Made by a program: the position numbers and the translations under genes. Shown here piece after piece: positions 8,433 through 17,413 of a stretch of 63,871 nt of DNA. The stretch's first letter is position 1, and each line of letters opens with the position of its first letter. Under the pieces are notes generated by a model. That model was not told where the DNA came from and made no database searches. It saw nothing but the letters and a program-made list of their open reading frames with translations. Origin of the DNA: Tannerella sp. (lineage in GTDB: Bacteria; Bacteroidota; Bacteroidia; Bacteroidales; Tannerellaceae); NCBI RefSeq assembly GCF_030528505.1, contig NZ_JAUMYS010000006.1, positions 1 to 63,871 on the forward strand. Direction: 5' to 3'.

Positions 8433-9887
8433 ATGAAAAAAATATATCGATGGATATGCGGGGCATTCCTCGCAGGGATGTGCGGTTGCGAATTTCAATC
8501 GGTGGAAACGGTTGATCTCTTCACGACAACAGCCGACCGTACGAAGGAGTTCGCTTATGAAATCACTTCGTATCATGAAGAAGATTTGAACGATACGGAT
8601 TTGCTTATTACACTGGATACGGCTGTCCGTTACCAAACGATGGATGGCTTCGGGGCTGCCATTACAGGTTCGACCGCTTATAACTTGATGCGCATGACCC
8701 CGGAAGACCGATCGGCTTTCCTCTATGAGACATTTTCTCCCGACAAAATGGGATTCAGCTATGTACGCGTTTCGATCGGCTGTTCAGATTTTTCGTTGAG
8801 CGAATATACGTGTTGTGATAAGAAAGGCATTGAACATTTTTCGCTGACAGCCGAAGAAACGATGTACGTCATTCCCATCCTGAAAGAAATTCTGCGAATC
8901 AATCCGTCGTTAAAAGTGATGGGATCACCGTGGACTTGTCCGCATTGGATGAAAATCTCCGACCTGAAAACGAAGCGAGTATTCCGTTCATGGACAGGCG
9001 GGCACCTCAATCCACTGTATTACGGCGATTATGCTACATATTTCGTGAAATGGATACAGGCATTTGAAAAAGAAGGTGTCGCGATCTATGCCGTTACGCC
9101 TCAAAACGAACCGTTGAACCGGAAGAATTCGGCATCGCTGTTTATGGGATGGCAAGAGCAACTTGCTTTCGTAAAAACGGCGCTCGGCCCGAAGTTCAAA
9201 GCAGCCGGCCTGAAAACAAAAATCTATGTTTTCGATCACAACTACGACTACGATCGAATGGAAGATCAGCAGGACTATCCGTTGCATCTATATGCCGATG
9301 CCGAAGCGGCGTCATACATTGCCGGAGCAGCGTATCATAACTATTCGGGCGATAAAACCGAACTGAACCGCATCCACACGGCTTATCCCGATAAAGAGCT
9401 CGTATTTACCGAAGCGTCCATCGGTGGATGGAATGACGGGCACAATTTAAGGATTCGTCTGCTCGAAGATATGCGCGAAATCGGACTCGGAACGGTGAAT
9501 AGCCATAGCAAAGGAGTCATCGTATGGAACCTGATGCTTGACAACGGACAAGGGCCTAATCGTGAAGGAGGCTGTCAAAACTGTTACGGGGCGGTAGATA
9601 TCGATACGATGGATTATAAAACAATCACTCGCAACTCGCATTATTTCGTGATTGCACATTTGGCATCGGTCGTGAAGCCCGGAGCTGTACGTATCCGAAG
9701 CGACGGTCAATTGCCGGTCGGTGTTACGGCCAGCGCATTCCTGAATCCGAACGGAAGTTGTGCATTCGTCGCAATGAATGAGGCTTCAACGCCCCATACC
9801 TTTTTTGTCGCGGAGGGAGAACGATTAATCCGCTGTCACTTGCCGGCACGCTCGGTAGTCTCCTATCGGTGGAACGATAAACCATAA
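8433..9887 (+). CDS. GH30 family glycoside hydrolase lipoprotein
   Basis: A 484-residue GH30 enzyme. The N-terminus carries lipobox AGMCGC with Cys17 or Cys19, so it is probably exposed on a membrane surface. The family core starts at YQTMDGFGAAITGS. The acid/base Glu226 is in TPQNEP and the nucleophile Glu327 in LVFTEASIGGW. The ending HFVIAHLASVVKPGAVRI and the C-terminal beta-sandwich are normal for the family. Activities in GH30 include glucosylceramidase and, in Bacteroidetes subfamily 3, endo-beta-1,6-glucanase; the sequence resembles the latter, but the substrate is inference. The GH2 gene starts 21 bases downstream, so the two are probably co-transcribed and act on the same glycan. 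Confidence 0.9.
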   Translation: MKKIYRWICGAFLAGMCGCEFQSVETVDLFTTTADRTKEFAYEITSYHEEDLNDTDLLITLDTAVRYQTMDGFGAAITGSTAYNLMRMTPEDRSAFLYETFSPDKMGFSYVRVSIGCSDFSLSEYTCCDKKGIEHFSLTAEETMYVIPILKEILRINPSLKVMGSPWTCPHWMKISDLKTKRVFRSWTGGHLNPLYYGDYATYFVKWIQAFEKEGVAIYAVTPQNEPLNRKNSASLFMGWQEQLAFVKTALGPKFKAAGLKTKIYVFDHNYDYDRMEDQQDYPLHLYADAEAASYIAGAAYHNYSGDKTELNRIHTAYPDKELVFTEASIGGWNDGHNLRIRLLEDMREIGLGTVNSHSKGVIVWNLMLDNGQGPNREGGCQNCYGAVDIDTMDYKTITRNSHYFVIAHLASVVKPGAVRIRSDGQLPVGVTASAFLNPNGSCAFVAMNEASTPHTFFVAEGERLIRCHLPARSVVSYRWNDKP

Positions 9888-9908
9888 AATAAATATAGAA
9901 GCAGTAAG

Positions 9909-12419
9909 ATGAAACGAAAATGGATAGCAGGTCTTATGACCGGATGTATGGCACTGAGTATGGCGACAGCACAGGTGCGAACAGAAACATTATTGGAAAA
10001 GAACTGGCGGTTTACGCGAACGAACGAGGCTCGATCGGCCGAACCGGGTTTCGACGACAGCCGATGGCAGCAGGTCATTGTGCCGCACGACTGGGCGATT
10101 TACGGTCCGTTCAGCATCCATCACGACAAGCAGGAGGTGGCCATCACGCAGGATGGTCAGAAAGAAGCGATGGAACATGCCGGACGGACGGGAGGATTGC
10201 CTTTTATCGGGGTAGGCTGGTACCGTACGACGTTTAAACTCCCTGCATCCGCGCAGAAGCAACGTGTCCTTCTCCTTTTCGACGGTGCGATGAGCAACGC
10301 ACGCGTTTATGTAAACGGTCATGAAGTCGGATACTGGCCATACGGTTATAACTCATTCTATTTCGATGTTACGGACAAGGTGAACCGTGAGGGCGGCAAT
10401 ACGCTGGCCGTACGGCTTGAAAACAAGCCGGAGTCGTCGCGCTGGTATCCGGGCGCAGGCCTTTACCGCAATGTACGTCTGATTACGGTCCATGACGTGC
10501 ATTTTCCACTATGGGGCACACAGATTATGACCCCTGTGGTGCGCAAACAAAATGCAAAAGTCGTATTCCGCACGCAACTGGCTTATCCTGCCACGACACG
10601 TGGCGAGCTGCGTCTGGAAACGGAAGTCCGCACGCCCGATGGACGGGAACTCGGAGTTGTTTCGTCGAAAATCGACACGTCCCTGCTGGTAGACGGATGT
10701 ACGGAAACTTCGCTGTGGATCACCGATCCATCGCTCTGGACGCCCGAAACGCCATCGCTCTATACGGCGGTAACGCGACTTTATGTGGATAACGAACTGA
10801 AAGACGAACAGACCAACCGATTCGGCATCCGCTCGCTCGAAATCCGCCCGAACGACGGTTTCTACTTGAACGGAGTGAAAACATACTTTCGAGGCGTATG
10901 CAACCATCACGATTTGGGACCGTTGGGAGCAGCAGTCAACGACGCAGCGATCCGCCGACAGATACGTATTCTCAAAGACATGGGTTGCAATGCCATCCGC
11001 ACATCGCACAATATGCCGGCACCCGAACTGATCGAGGCCTGCGACGAGATGGGGATGATGGTCATGGTCGAGAGCTTCGACGAATGGAAGACGCCCAAGT
11101 GCCGTAACGGATATAACCTTTTCCACGACGAATGGATGGAAAAAGATTTGGTGAATCTGGTGCGCCGTTACCGTAACCATCCGAGCGTCGTGATGTGGTG
11201 TGTCGGTAACGAGGTACCTGATCAGGTAGCGCCCGGCGGAGTCTATCTTGCCCGCAGGATGCAGGATATCTGTCATCGGGAAGACCCTACCCGCACGGTA
11301 ACGGCGGGGATGGATCAAGGATCAGCCATCATCAATAATAATTTTGCCGCTACGTTCGATGTCGTAGGCATGAATTATCGCCTGAAGGCCTACGATGAAG
11401 CCTACGAAAAACTGCCCCAGCAAATCCTGCTGGGTAGCGAAACGGCCTCGACCGTCAGCTCGCGCGGGGTCTATAAATTCCCGGTCGAGCGCAAGGCGAT
11501 GGCCCGTTACGAAGATCATCAGAGCAGCAGTTACGATGTGGAGCATTGCAACTGGTCAAGCCTCCCGGAAGACGACTTTATACAGCACGAAGATCGTCCC
11601 TACTGCATCGGCGAATTTGTATGGACCGGATTCGATTACCTCGGCGAACCGACCCCCTACTACAGCGACTGGCCTAACCACAGCTCACTGTTCGGAATCA
11701 TCGATTTGGCCGGTATTCCCAAAGACCGTTATTACCTCTATCGCAGCCATTGGAACAAGCAAGAGGAAACGTTGCATATCCTTCCGCATTGGACATGGCC
11801 GGGACGTGAGGGAGAAGTCACTCCGGTTTTCGTTTACACGAATTATCCGTCGGCCGAGTTGTTTATCAACGGAGTCAGTCAAGGGAAACGTTCGAAAGAC
11901 ATGACCGTAACGCAGGAGAACAGCAATACTCCGGAAGACGCCGCTTCGTTCACTCGCCAGAAGCGTTATCGGCTGATGTGGATGGATACGAAATACGAGC
12001 CGGGCACCGTAAAAGTGGTGGCTTATGACCACAATGGCCAGGCTGTTGCCGAAAAGGAGATTCACACGGCAGGCGCTCCCCATCGCATCGAACTCTCGGC
12101 CGACCGCACATCGCTGAGAGCCGATGGCAAAGACCTCTCATTCATCACGGTAAGAGTTGTCGATAAGGACGGTAACTTATGCCCCGAAGCCGATAAAATG
12201 ATTCGTTTTAAGGTGAAGGGGGCAGGTTCGTACCGTGCGGCAGCCAACGGCGATGTGACTTGCTTACAACCGTTTCATCTGCCCGAAATGCCTCTCTTCA
12301 AAGGCATGTTGACGGCCATTGTACAGTCGGGAGAGAAAGCGGGAACGATTACGTTCGAAGCATCGGCCAAAGGGATAAAAGGAGCGGTATTACGCTTGGA
12401 GAGTCATCCGAGCGAATAA
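9909..12419 (+). CDS. GH2 family beta-galactosidase-like enzyme
   Basis: An 836-residue exported GH2 enzyme with signal peptide MKRKWIAGLMTGCMALSMATAQ. Order of domains: sugar-binding sandwich (GVGWYRTTFKLP..., to about 190), immunoglobulin-like domain (to about 310), TIM barrel with acid/base Glu435 in MWCVGNEVPD and nucleophile Glu511 in LLGSETAS. C-terminal to the barrel are a DUF4982-like domain and an Ig-like domain (SADRTSLRADGKDLSFITV, about 735-800). This architecture is common among Bacteroidetes beta-galactosidases and related exo-enzymes. It follows the GH30 gene by 21 bases. Its stop overlaps the convergent TPR gene by 16 bases. Confidence 0.9.
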   Translation: MKRKWIAGLMTGCMALSMATAQVRTETLLEKNWRFTRTNEARSAEPGFDDSRWQQVIVPHDWAIYGPFSIHHDKQEVAITQDGQKEAMEHAGRTGGLPFIGVGWYRTTFKLPASAQKQRVLLLFDGAMSNARVYVNGHEVGYWPYGYNSFYFDVTDKVNREGGNTLAVRLENKPESSRWYPGAGLYRNVRLITVHDVHFPLWGTQIMTPVVRKQNAKVVFRTQLAYPATTRGELRLETEVRTPDGRELGVVSSKIDTSLLVDGCTETSLWITDPSLWTPETPSLYTAVTRLYVDNELKDEQTNRFGIRSLEIRPNDGFYLNGVKTYFRGVCNHHDLGPLGAAVNDAAIRRQIRILKDMGCNAIRTSHNMPAPELIEACDEMGMMVMVESFDEWKTPKCRNGYNLFHDEWMEKDLVNLVRRYRNHPSVVMWCVGNEVPDQVAPGGVYLARRMQDICHREDPTRTVTAGMDQGSAIINNNFAATFDVVGMNYRLKAYDEAYEKLPQQILLGSETASTVSSRGVYKFPVERKAMARYEDHQSSSYDVEHCNWSSLPEDDFIQHEDRPYCIGEFVWTGFDYLGEPTPYYSDWPNHSSLFGIIDLAGIPKDRYYLYRSHWNKQEETLHILPHWTWPGREGEVTPVFVYTNYPSAELFINGVSQGKRSKDMTVTQENSNTPEDAASFTRQKRYRLMWMDTKYEPGTVKVVAYDHNGQAVAEKEIHTAGAPHRIELSADRTSLRADGKDLSFITVRVVDKDGNLCPEADKMIRFKVKGAGSYRAAANGDVTCLQPFHLPEMPLFKGMLTAIVQSGEKAGTITFEASAKGIKGAVLRLESHPSE

Positions 12420-14548
12420 CGCAATTGATCCATCAATAAAGGCATTTCCGACGTTTTGATACCGGCGCGTATCAAGTCGGGAATGTCTTCTTTAAATAAC
12501 TCCTGAAAGGCCTTAAAATCGCCGGCGGCATGAACAGATTGTTTATATAGTTCGAGAGCTCCTTTCATGTTCTGCACCGCCCATTCCGTATGTCCGGCAT
12601 TGAGAAAATCCTGCGCCTGAGGTTGTTGATGATCAATGATTTTCCGGTAATAAGTGCGTGCCTGATCATATTTCCCGATCAGGAACGAGCACCATGCGAT
12701 GGCACGTTGCGCTTTGCTATTCTCGGGACTGATATAATCTACCTTGAAATAATATTTCAACGCTTCGTGATAGTTTTTCTGCTCCAAATAACAATGTCCG
12801 ATATTCATCAGGATGGAAAGGTTGTCCGGTTCACGTTGGTCGTAGCGAAGGAAGAACTTCAAGGCTTCTTCGGGCTGTTTCAAGGTACGGTAGCACCCGG
12901 CAATCCGGCGGATCAGCCATTGGCTTTCCGGATTCAGCATCTCCGACCGCAGGTAGTCGCGAAGCGCTCCTTGTATGTCGCCGGTCATCTGCCGGCAATA
13001 TCCCGATTTCTGATACAGCATTTCATCATCGCTTGCACCTTGTTCGAGCAAGGAATCGTAAATCGTCAGAGCATCGTCGAAATATCCTTTTCGAAGGTAA
13101 AATTCGGCGATTTGCGATAACGTTTCGGCATCCGAAACGTAGGGTTTCAACAGGGCGAGATGATGAAAATCGAGTTTTTCGTTGAAGATGTCGTCGAAAT
13201 CGGAATGTCGGGGATACAGTTTGTAGAAACGATAAAGGTTCTGAATATACAAGCCAATGATATTCTCGGTTTTCGTAAGTCTGTTTTTCAACTCTTGGGT
13301 CTGCTGTTCGTTCATCTGGCTAATCTGGCTATCAAGCTGATGAAGGATTACTTTTCGATGCGATTCGGGTATTTGCAGCAGACTGAAGTAAAGCGAATAT
13401 TTATCGGAGTCGCACATAAACGACGCCTGCAATAGCGTGTCGAGTGTCCCCACACCGGTATTCACTTCGTCTTTCAGCGCGGAATGTTCGGTCGAAAACG
13501 GCAGAAACCAGTGGGCGATCTCCCGAAAGAATGGAAAATGTTTGAGATGAATGAATGTTGAGTGCATCACATCAACGCCTTCTTCCTGCATTTCGGTATA
13601 TTCTTCGAGCCATTTCGAGAGTTTGTCGCTTTTCCATTCCGGATTCATCCCATCGCCCGAAAGCTCCGTGATGAGATCGGACCATGAAGTTCCGGGGGTG
13701 ATTTTAGGTCGCAGCCTCATCATCTCCGGAATAATTTCTTCCTGCAGTTTATGTGAGACTTTCTCCGTTTCGCGCGTGAGGATAAAGCGGAGAATAATCG
13801 TTAGGAGGAGTCGTTTGAAATCAGGCGCTTCGGCCAACAGTCCGAGCCGACGGCCGATCTCCGGATAGAACGCTGTGCGCCGGCGATAAGTGTACAGCGT
13901 CAAACAGATGGCAATCAAAGCACGGATACGAATGGTTTCGTCGGATGTAGATGAAGCCGCATCGAACAGCAGCAGAAGTTTTTCCTTGTCGAACGAATGT
14001 TGCAGGCCGAGCAGGAGCGCCGAAACGATCTGATTTCCGGCAGCCGACGGATAGTGAGGATCGGTGAATGCCTCCCGGATAGCAACAACAATCTCCTGCG
14101 AGAGAAAGGCTGTTGTCCAGAGATGTACGAACAGCCGGTTTACGGACGCCTCGTATGCTTCCGTTTCTCCGGCTTCGGCATAGAAGAGCGTTTGTTTAAG
14201 CAGGGTACCGGTCTCGACGGGCTGAAGCATCAGCGTACGACGGGCGGCATAATAAGCCGCAGGAGAAATATCTGCCAAAAGTTCATGTCGCAGTCGATCT
14301 GTCACCTCGTATGTTTGCGTCCGGATACCTGCGTAAATCTGTTCCTGCATAGGGTCTCCCGAACCTTCTATATAATAAAGAAGCATGTATTGATACGTCT
14401 CCTGCAATTCGTCGAGTTTGTTTTGATAAGTATACGTCTGTGAACCGGCAATCAGCCCTTGAAGCGTGTCAAAGGCTGTTTTGAGCGCTCCCCGATCGAG
14501 CGCCTCCGTCGTGCGTGCACAAGCGGTCTGTATTTCTTGTATTGTCAT
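12404..14548 (-). CDS. TPR-repeat protein
   Basis: A protein of 714 residues from the start [20 protein letters not shown]. An upstream Met at 14635 is unlikely because it would place the -7 box TACCTTTG (14584 to 14577) inside the gene. No signal peptide or membrane segment is seen, so it is probably cytoplasmic. The N-terminal two thirds are helical without clear repeats; the last 250 residues carry five or six TPR units ([85 protein letters not shown]). TPRs bind protein partners; which one is unknown. It is divergent to lepA, with the two promoters 30 bases apart. Confidence 0.85.
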   Translation of the reverse strand: MTIQEIQTACARTTEALDRGALKTAFDTLQGLIAGSQTYTYQNKLDELQETYQYMLLYYIEGSGDPMQEQIYAGIRTQTYEVTDRLRHELLADISPAAYYAARRTLMLQPVETGTLLKQTLFYAEAGETEAYEASVNRLFVHLWTTAFLSQEIVVAIREAFTDPHYPSAAGNQIVSALLLGLQHSFDKEKLLLLFDAASSTSDETIRIRALIAICLTLYTYRRRTAFYPEIGRRLGLLAEAPDFKRLLLTIILRFILTRETEKVSHKLQEEIIPEMMRLRPKITPGTSWSDLITELSGDGMNPEWKSDKLSKWLEEYTEMQEEGVDVMHSTFIHLKHFPFFREIAHWFLPFSTEHSALKDEVNTGVGTLDTLLQASFMCDSDKYSLYFSLLQIPESHRKVILHQLDSQISQMNEQQTQELKNRLTKTENIIGLYIQNLYRFYKLYPRHSDFDDIFNEKLDFHHLALLKPYVSDAETLSQIAEFYLRKGYFDDALTIYDSLLEQGASDDEMLYQKSGYCRQMTGDIQGALRDYLRSEMLNPESQWLIRRIAGCYRTLKQPEEALKFFLRYDQREPDNLSILMNIGHCYLEQKNYHEALKYYFKVDYISPENSKAQRAIAWCSFLIGKYDQARTYYRKIIDHQQPQAQDFLNAGHTEWAVQNMKGALELYKQSVHAAGDFKAFQELFKEDIPDLIRAGIKTSEMPLLMDQLRYSLG

Positions 14549-14576
14549 CTGTTTTCTGAAAGAGCAAAAGGCATGC

Positions 14577-14613
14577 CAAAGGTATGAAAATTTTCCTGAA
14601 ATTCGTATCTTTG
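14577..14613. promoter_or_regulatory. Divergent promoters of the TPR gene and lepA
   Basis: Plus strand: TATCTTTG at 14606-14613, 24 bases before the lepA ATG. Minus strand: TACCTTTG read from 14584 down to 14577, 29 bases before the TPR ATG at 14548. Both match TAnnTTTG exactly. They support the shorter starts chosen for both genes. Confidence 0.7.
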
Positions 14614-14636
14614 CCGGCAAAACGGAATTTGACACA

Positions 14637-16424
14637 ATGAATCATATACGCAATTTTTGCATCATCGCCCATATCGATCATGGGAAAAGTACGTTGGCCG
14701 ACCGCCTGCTCGAATACACGAAGACGGTCGCCGCAAAAGACATGCAGTCGCAAGTGCTCGATAACATGGATTTGGAGCGCGAACGAGGCATTACGATCAA
14801 GAGCCACGCGATCCAGATGGAATATGAATATAAGGGAGAGAAATATGTACTGAACCTGATCGATACACCGGGACACGTCGATTTCTCGTACGAAGTATCG
14901 CGTTCGATCGCGGCCTGCGAGGGGGCTCTGCTCATCGTCGACGCGGCACAGGGTATTCAAGCTCAGACGATTTCGAACCTCTATATGGCCATCGAGAACG
15001 ATCTCGAAATTATTCCCGTGATCAATAAGATTGACCTTCCGAGTGCGATGCCCGAAGAGATCGAAGATCAGATCGTCGAACTGATCGGCTGTCCGCGAGA
15101 CTCGATTCTTCGCGCCAGCGGTAAAACGGGCGACGGCGTATACAATATCCTCAACGCCATTGTGGAGCGCGTTCCCCCTCCTTCGGGCGATCCGGAGGCG
15201 CCGCTTCAGTGCCTGATTTTCGACTCGGTGTTCAACTCGTTTCGCGGAATCATCGCTTATTTCAAGGTCGTGAACGGTACGATCCGTCAGGGCGACCATG
15301 TGAAGTTTATCGCTACCGGCAAAGAATACGACGCTGACGAAGTAGGTGTGCTGAAACTCGAAATGAGTCCCCGCAAAGAAGTACGCACAGGCGATGTGGG
15401 ATATATCATTTCGGGCATCAAAACGTCGAAAGAGGTAAAAGTCGGAGACACGATTACACACGTCAAACGCCCTGCTGCCGAAGCCATCGCCGGGTTCGAG
15501 GAGGTGAAACCGATGGTTTTTGCCGGCGTATATCCGATTGCGCCCGAAGATTTTGAAAATCTGCGTACCTCGCTCGAAAAATTACAGTTGAACGATGCTT
15601 CTCTGACGTTTCAGCCCGAAAGCTCGGTGGCACTGGGCTTCGGCTTCCGATGCGGATTCCTCGGACTGCTGCACATGGAAATCATTCAGGAGCGTTTGGA
15701 TCGCGAGTTCGACATGGATGTGATTACGACCGTGCCGAACGTATCGTATAAAGTGTACGACAAAAAAGGAAACTGTACCGAGGTGCATAACCCCGGCGGT
15801 TTGCCCGACCCGACACAGATCGACCATATCGAGGAACCGTTTATCCGCGCTTCCATCATCACACAGACGACGTATATCGGACCGATTATGACACTTTGCC
15901 TCGGTAAGCGCGGCATCCTCATCAAGCAGGATTACATTACCGGCAACCGAATCGAGCTTTTCTACGACCTCCCGCTGGGCGAGATCGTGATCGACTTTTA
16001 CGACAAACTCAAGAGCGTTTCGAAAGGGTACGCGTCGTTCGACTACCATCTGCACGATTACCGGCCGGGCAAACTCGTCAAACTCGATATTTTACTAAAC
16101 GGCGAGCCGGTCGATGCCCTTTCCACTCTCACCCATTTCGACAACAGCGTGACCTTCGGACGTCGCATGTGCGAAAAGCTCAAAGAATTGATTCCGCGAC
16201 AGCAGTTCGACATTGCCATACAAGCGGCCATCGGGGCAAAAATCATTGCCCGCGAAACGATAAAGGCCGTCCGCAAAGACGTGACAGCCAAATGTTACGG
16301 TGGTGACGTCTCGCGTAAACGCAAACTGCTTGAAAAACAAAAAGAAGGAAAGAAGCGTATGAAACAGATCGGTACGGTCGAAGTGCCGCAGAAAGCGTTC
16401 CTTGCCGTCTTGAAGTTGGAATAG
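14637..16424 (+). CDS. lepA: Elongation factor 4 (LepA), ribosome back-translocase
   Basis: A 595-residue translational GTPase starting [21 protein letters not shown]-loop AHIDHGKST is at residues 11-19; the switch II DTPGH and the NKID motif follow. Length and the C-terminal region ([26 protein letters not shown]) are typical of LepA/EF4, which back-translocates stalled ribosomes and aids ribosome assembly. The longer in-frame start at 14466 is rejected because it lies upstream of the promoter and adds 57 residues unlike any LepA. No partner gene follows within 900 bases. Confidence 0.97.
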   Translation: MNHIRNFCIIAHIDHGKSTLADRLLEYTKTVAAKDMQSQVLDNMDLERERGITIKSHAIQMEYEYKGEKYVLNLIDTPGHVDFSYEVSRSIAACEGALLIVDAAQGIQAQTISNLYMAIENDLEIIPVINKIDLPSAMPEEIEDQIVELIGCPRDSILRASGKTGDGVYNILNAIVERVPPPSGDPEAPLQCLIFDSVFNSFRGIIAYFKVVNGTIRQGDHVKFIATGKEYDADEVGVLKLEMSPRKEVRTGDVGYIISGIKTSKEVKVGDTITHVKRPAAEAIAGFEEVKPMVFAGVYPIAPEDFENLRTSLEKLQLNDASLTFQPESSVALGFGFRCGFLGLLHMEIIQERLDREFDMDVITTVPNVSYKVYDKKGNCTEVHNPGGLPDPTQIDHIEEPFIRASIITQTTYIGPIMTLCLGKRGILIKQDYITGNRIELFYDLPLGEIVIDFYDKLKSVSKGYASFDYHLHDYRPGKLVKLDILLNGEPVDALSTLTHFDNSVTFGRRMCEKLKELIPRQQFDIAIQAAIGAKIIARETIKAVRKDVTAKCYGGDVSRKRKLLEKQKEGKKRMKQIGTVEVPQKAFLAVLKLE

Positions 16425-16465
16425 CAACCCAACCATTATCCATCTAACCATAACACAAAAAAAAA

Positions 16466-16545
16466 ACGCTCTATCAGAAAAAAAAACTTTGTATATGATA
16501 TTTTTTATATCTTTGTCATCAAATATATGAAATGATAAAGAGCGT
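16466..16545. repeat. Inverted repeats bracketing a promoter-like sequence
   Basis: ACGCTCTATCA at 16466-16476 is matched in reverse by TGATAAAGAGCGT at 16533-16545 (two bases longer). Between them lie TTTG (16488-16491) and TATCTTTG (16508-16515), a good Bacteroidetes -7 box on the plus strand with a somewhat short spacing of 16. Bacteroidetes invert promoters flanked by inverted repeats to switch surface structures, and this arrangement fits that, though the arms are short and imperfect. Confidence 0.4.
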
Positions 16546-16681
16546 CAATCGCATAGAAATAAGACATGAAAAAAGAGAGAATACATTTCAATATTCTGAT
16601 TTATAGCGCTTTGATAAATATTCATTCTCGTTGCATGCTCTCCTCCGGAGGAAAGAAAGAGAACCTGCCGGCCTCGATCTG

Positions 16682-16691
16682 CCCCCCCCCC
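16682..16691. repeat. Homopolymer run of ten C
   Basis: G followed by ten C at 16681-16691. A short open frame from ATG 16566 reads through it and stops at 16702. With nine C it would run on for about 240 codons, to about 17291. The run could vary by slippage or alter spacing in the SusC leader, but whether anything is translated is doubtful. Confidence 0.5.
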
Positions 16692-16916
16692 GTTTACATT
16701 ATTTAACAAAAACATCTTTAGATGCGACTGCCTTTTCGTGTGGCAGAGCGTTGGAACATGGAATGGTTGCGTTGCGACGCCCCGAAGATTCGTGCGCCCC
16801 GACGCAAATCCGGTTGAAAACAACGCGGCATTGGCCGGATGCCAAAAAACATCGGGTGAAGCGCGGCCGATTTCAGGCCCTGCGAGCCAACGTTCCGTTG
16901 CCTTCCACCGATCTTT

Positions 16917-17145
16917 CGTTCCTTCCTACCGAAGTTCGGTTGAACGCAACGAAACTTTTTGGCGATCGCGCGCAAGTTCCGTTCTTTCCCCCGATGTTTC
17001 GGGGAGATTGCCCCGAAGAGCCGGAACATCGCCCCGAACTCCGGGGGAGACCAACGAAACTTGCGTGGAAAAGAACGAATCTTTTTCAAGCATCCCCCAA
17101 ACACGCGTTCCTTCCAACCGAAGTTCCGTTGAACGCAACGGAACT
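16917..17145. repeat. Degenerate palindromic repeats upstream of SusC
   Basis: A 40-base unit at 16917-16956 recurs at 17106-17145 with three differences. The second copy contains a perfect hairpin: GTTCCGTTG (17123-17131), loop AACG, CAACGGAAC (17136-17144). Shorter relatives of GTTCCGTTG occur at about 16891 and 17185. The GC-rich tract lacks stop codons in several frames. I see no transposase; it looks like a repeat family or RNA structure. Confidence 0.6.
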
Positions 17146-17413
17146 CTCGTGCGATTATACGGACGCACGGTTGGTGGGAACGAATGTTCCGTTGCACCAA
17201 CGAACCTTTCGGGAAAATACGTCTTTTTATTTGCTAACCTCCCTGTATTACAGATGGATAATATCGGTCGTACAGGCATAAAAACATGAATATGATGGCA
17301 GAGATGATCTGGCAAAAAAACATCCGGATGCCGAAAGCCAAACAACCATATCATTAAGGATTGAACGAATGAAGAATGAGACATAAAAAATTAACTGTTA
17401 AACATTTTAAGAC

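Larger units (their letters stand above)
16425..17413 (+). other. 989-base gene-free leader between lepA and SusC
   Basis: It holds, in order: a pair of inverted repeats around a promoter-like sequence (16466-16545), a run of ten C (16682-16691), and a GC-rich tract of degenerate palindromic repeats (about 16740-17210) open in several frames on both strands. The next gene is the SusC-type receptor at 17414. The open frames have no homology-like features, and both strands look equally open, so I call it non-coding, most probably a structured 5' leader or a repeat region. Confidence 0.6.

Noticed and set aside
14469-15461. 330-codon open frame antisense to lepA
   Set aside because: LepA is unmistakable on the other strand; the antisense product is rich in Arg, His and Phe as expected from reversed codons.
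16631-17281. 216-codon plus-strand frame in the SusC leader
   Set aside because: Overlapping long frames exist on both strands, composition follows the DNA repeat, and no domain is visible; treated as repeat DNA.
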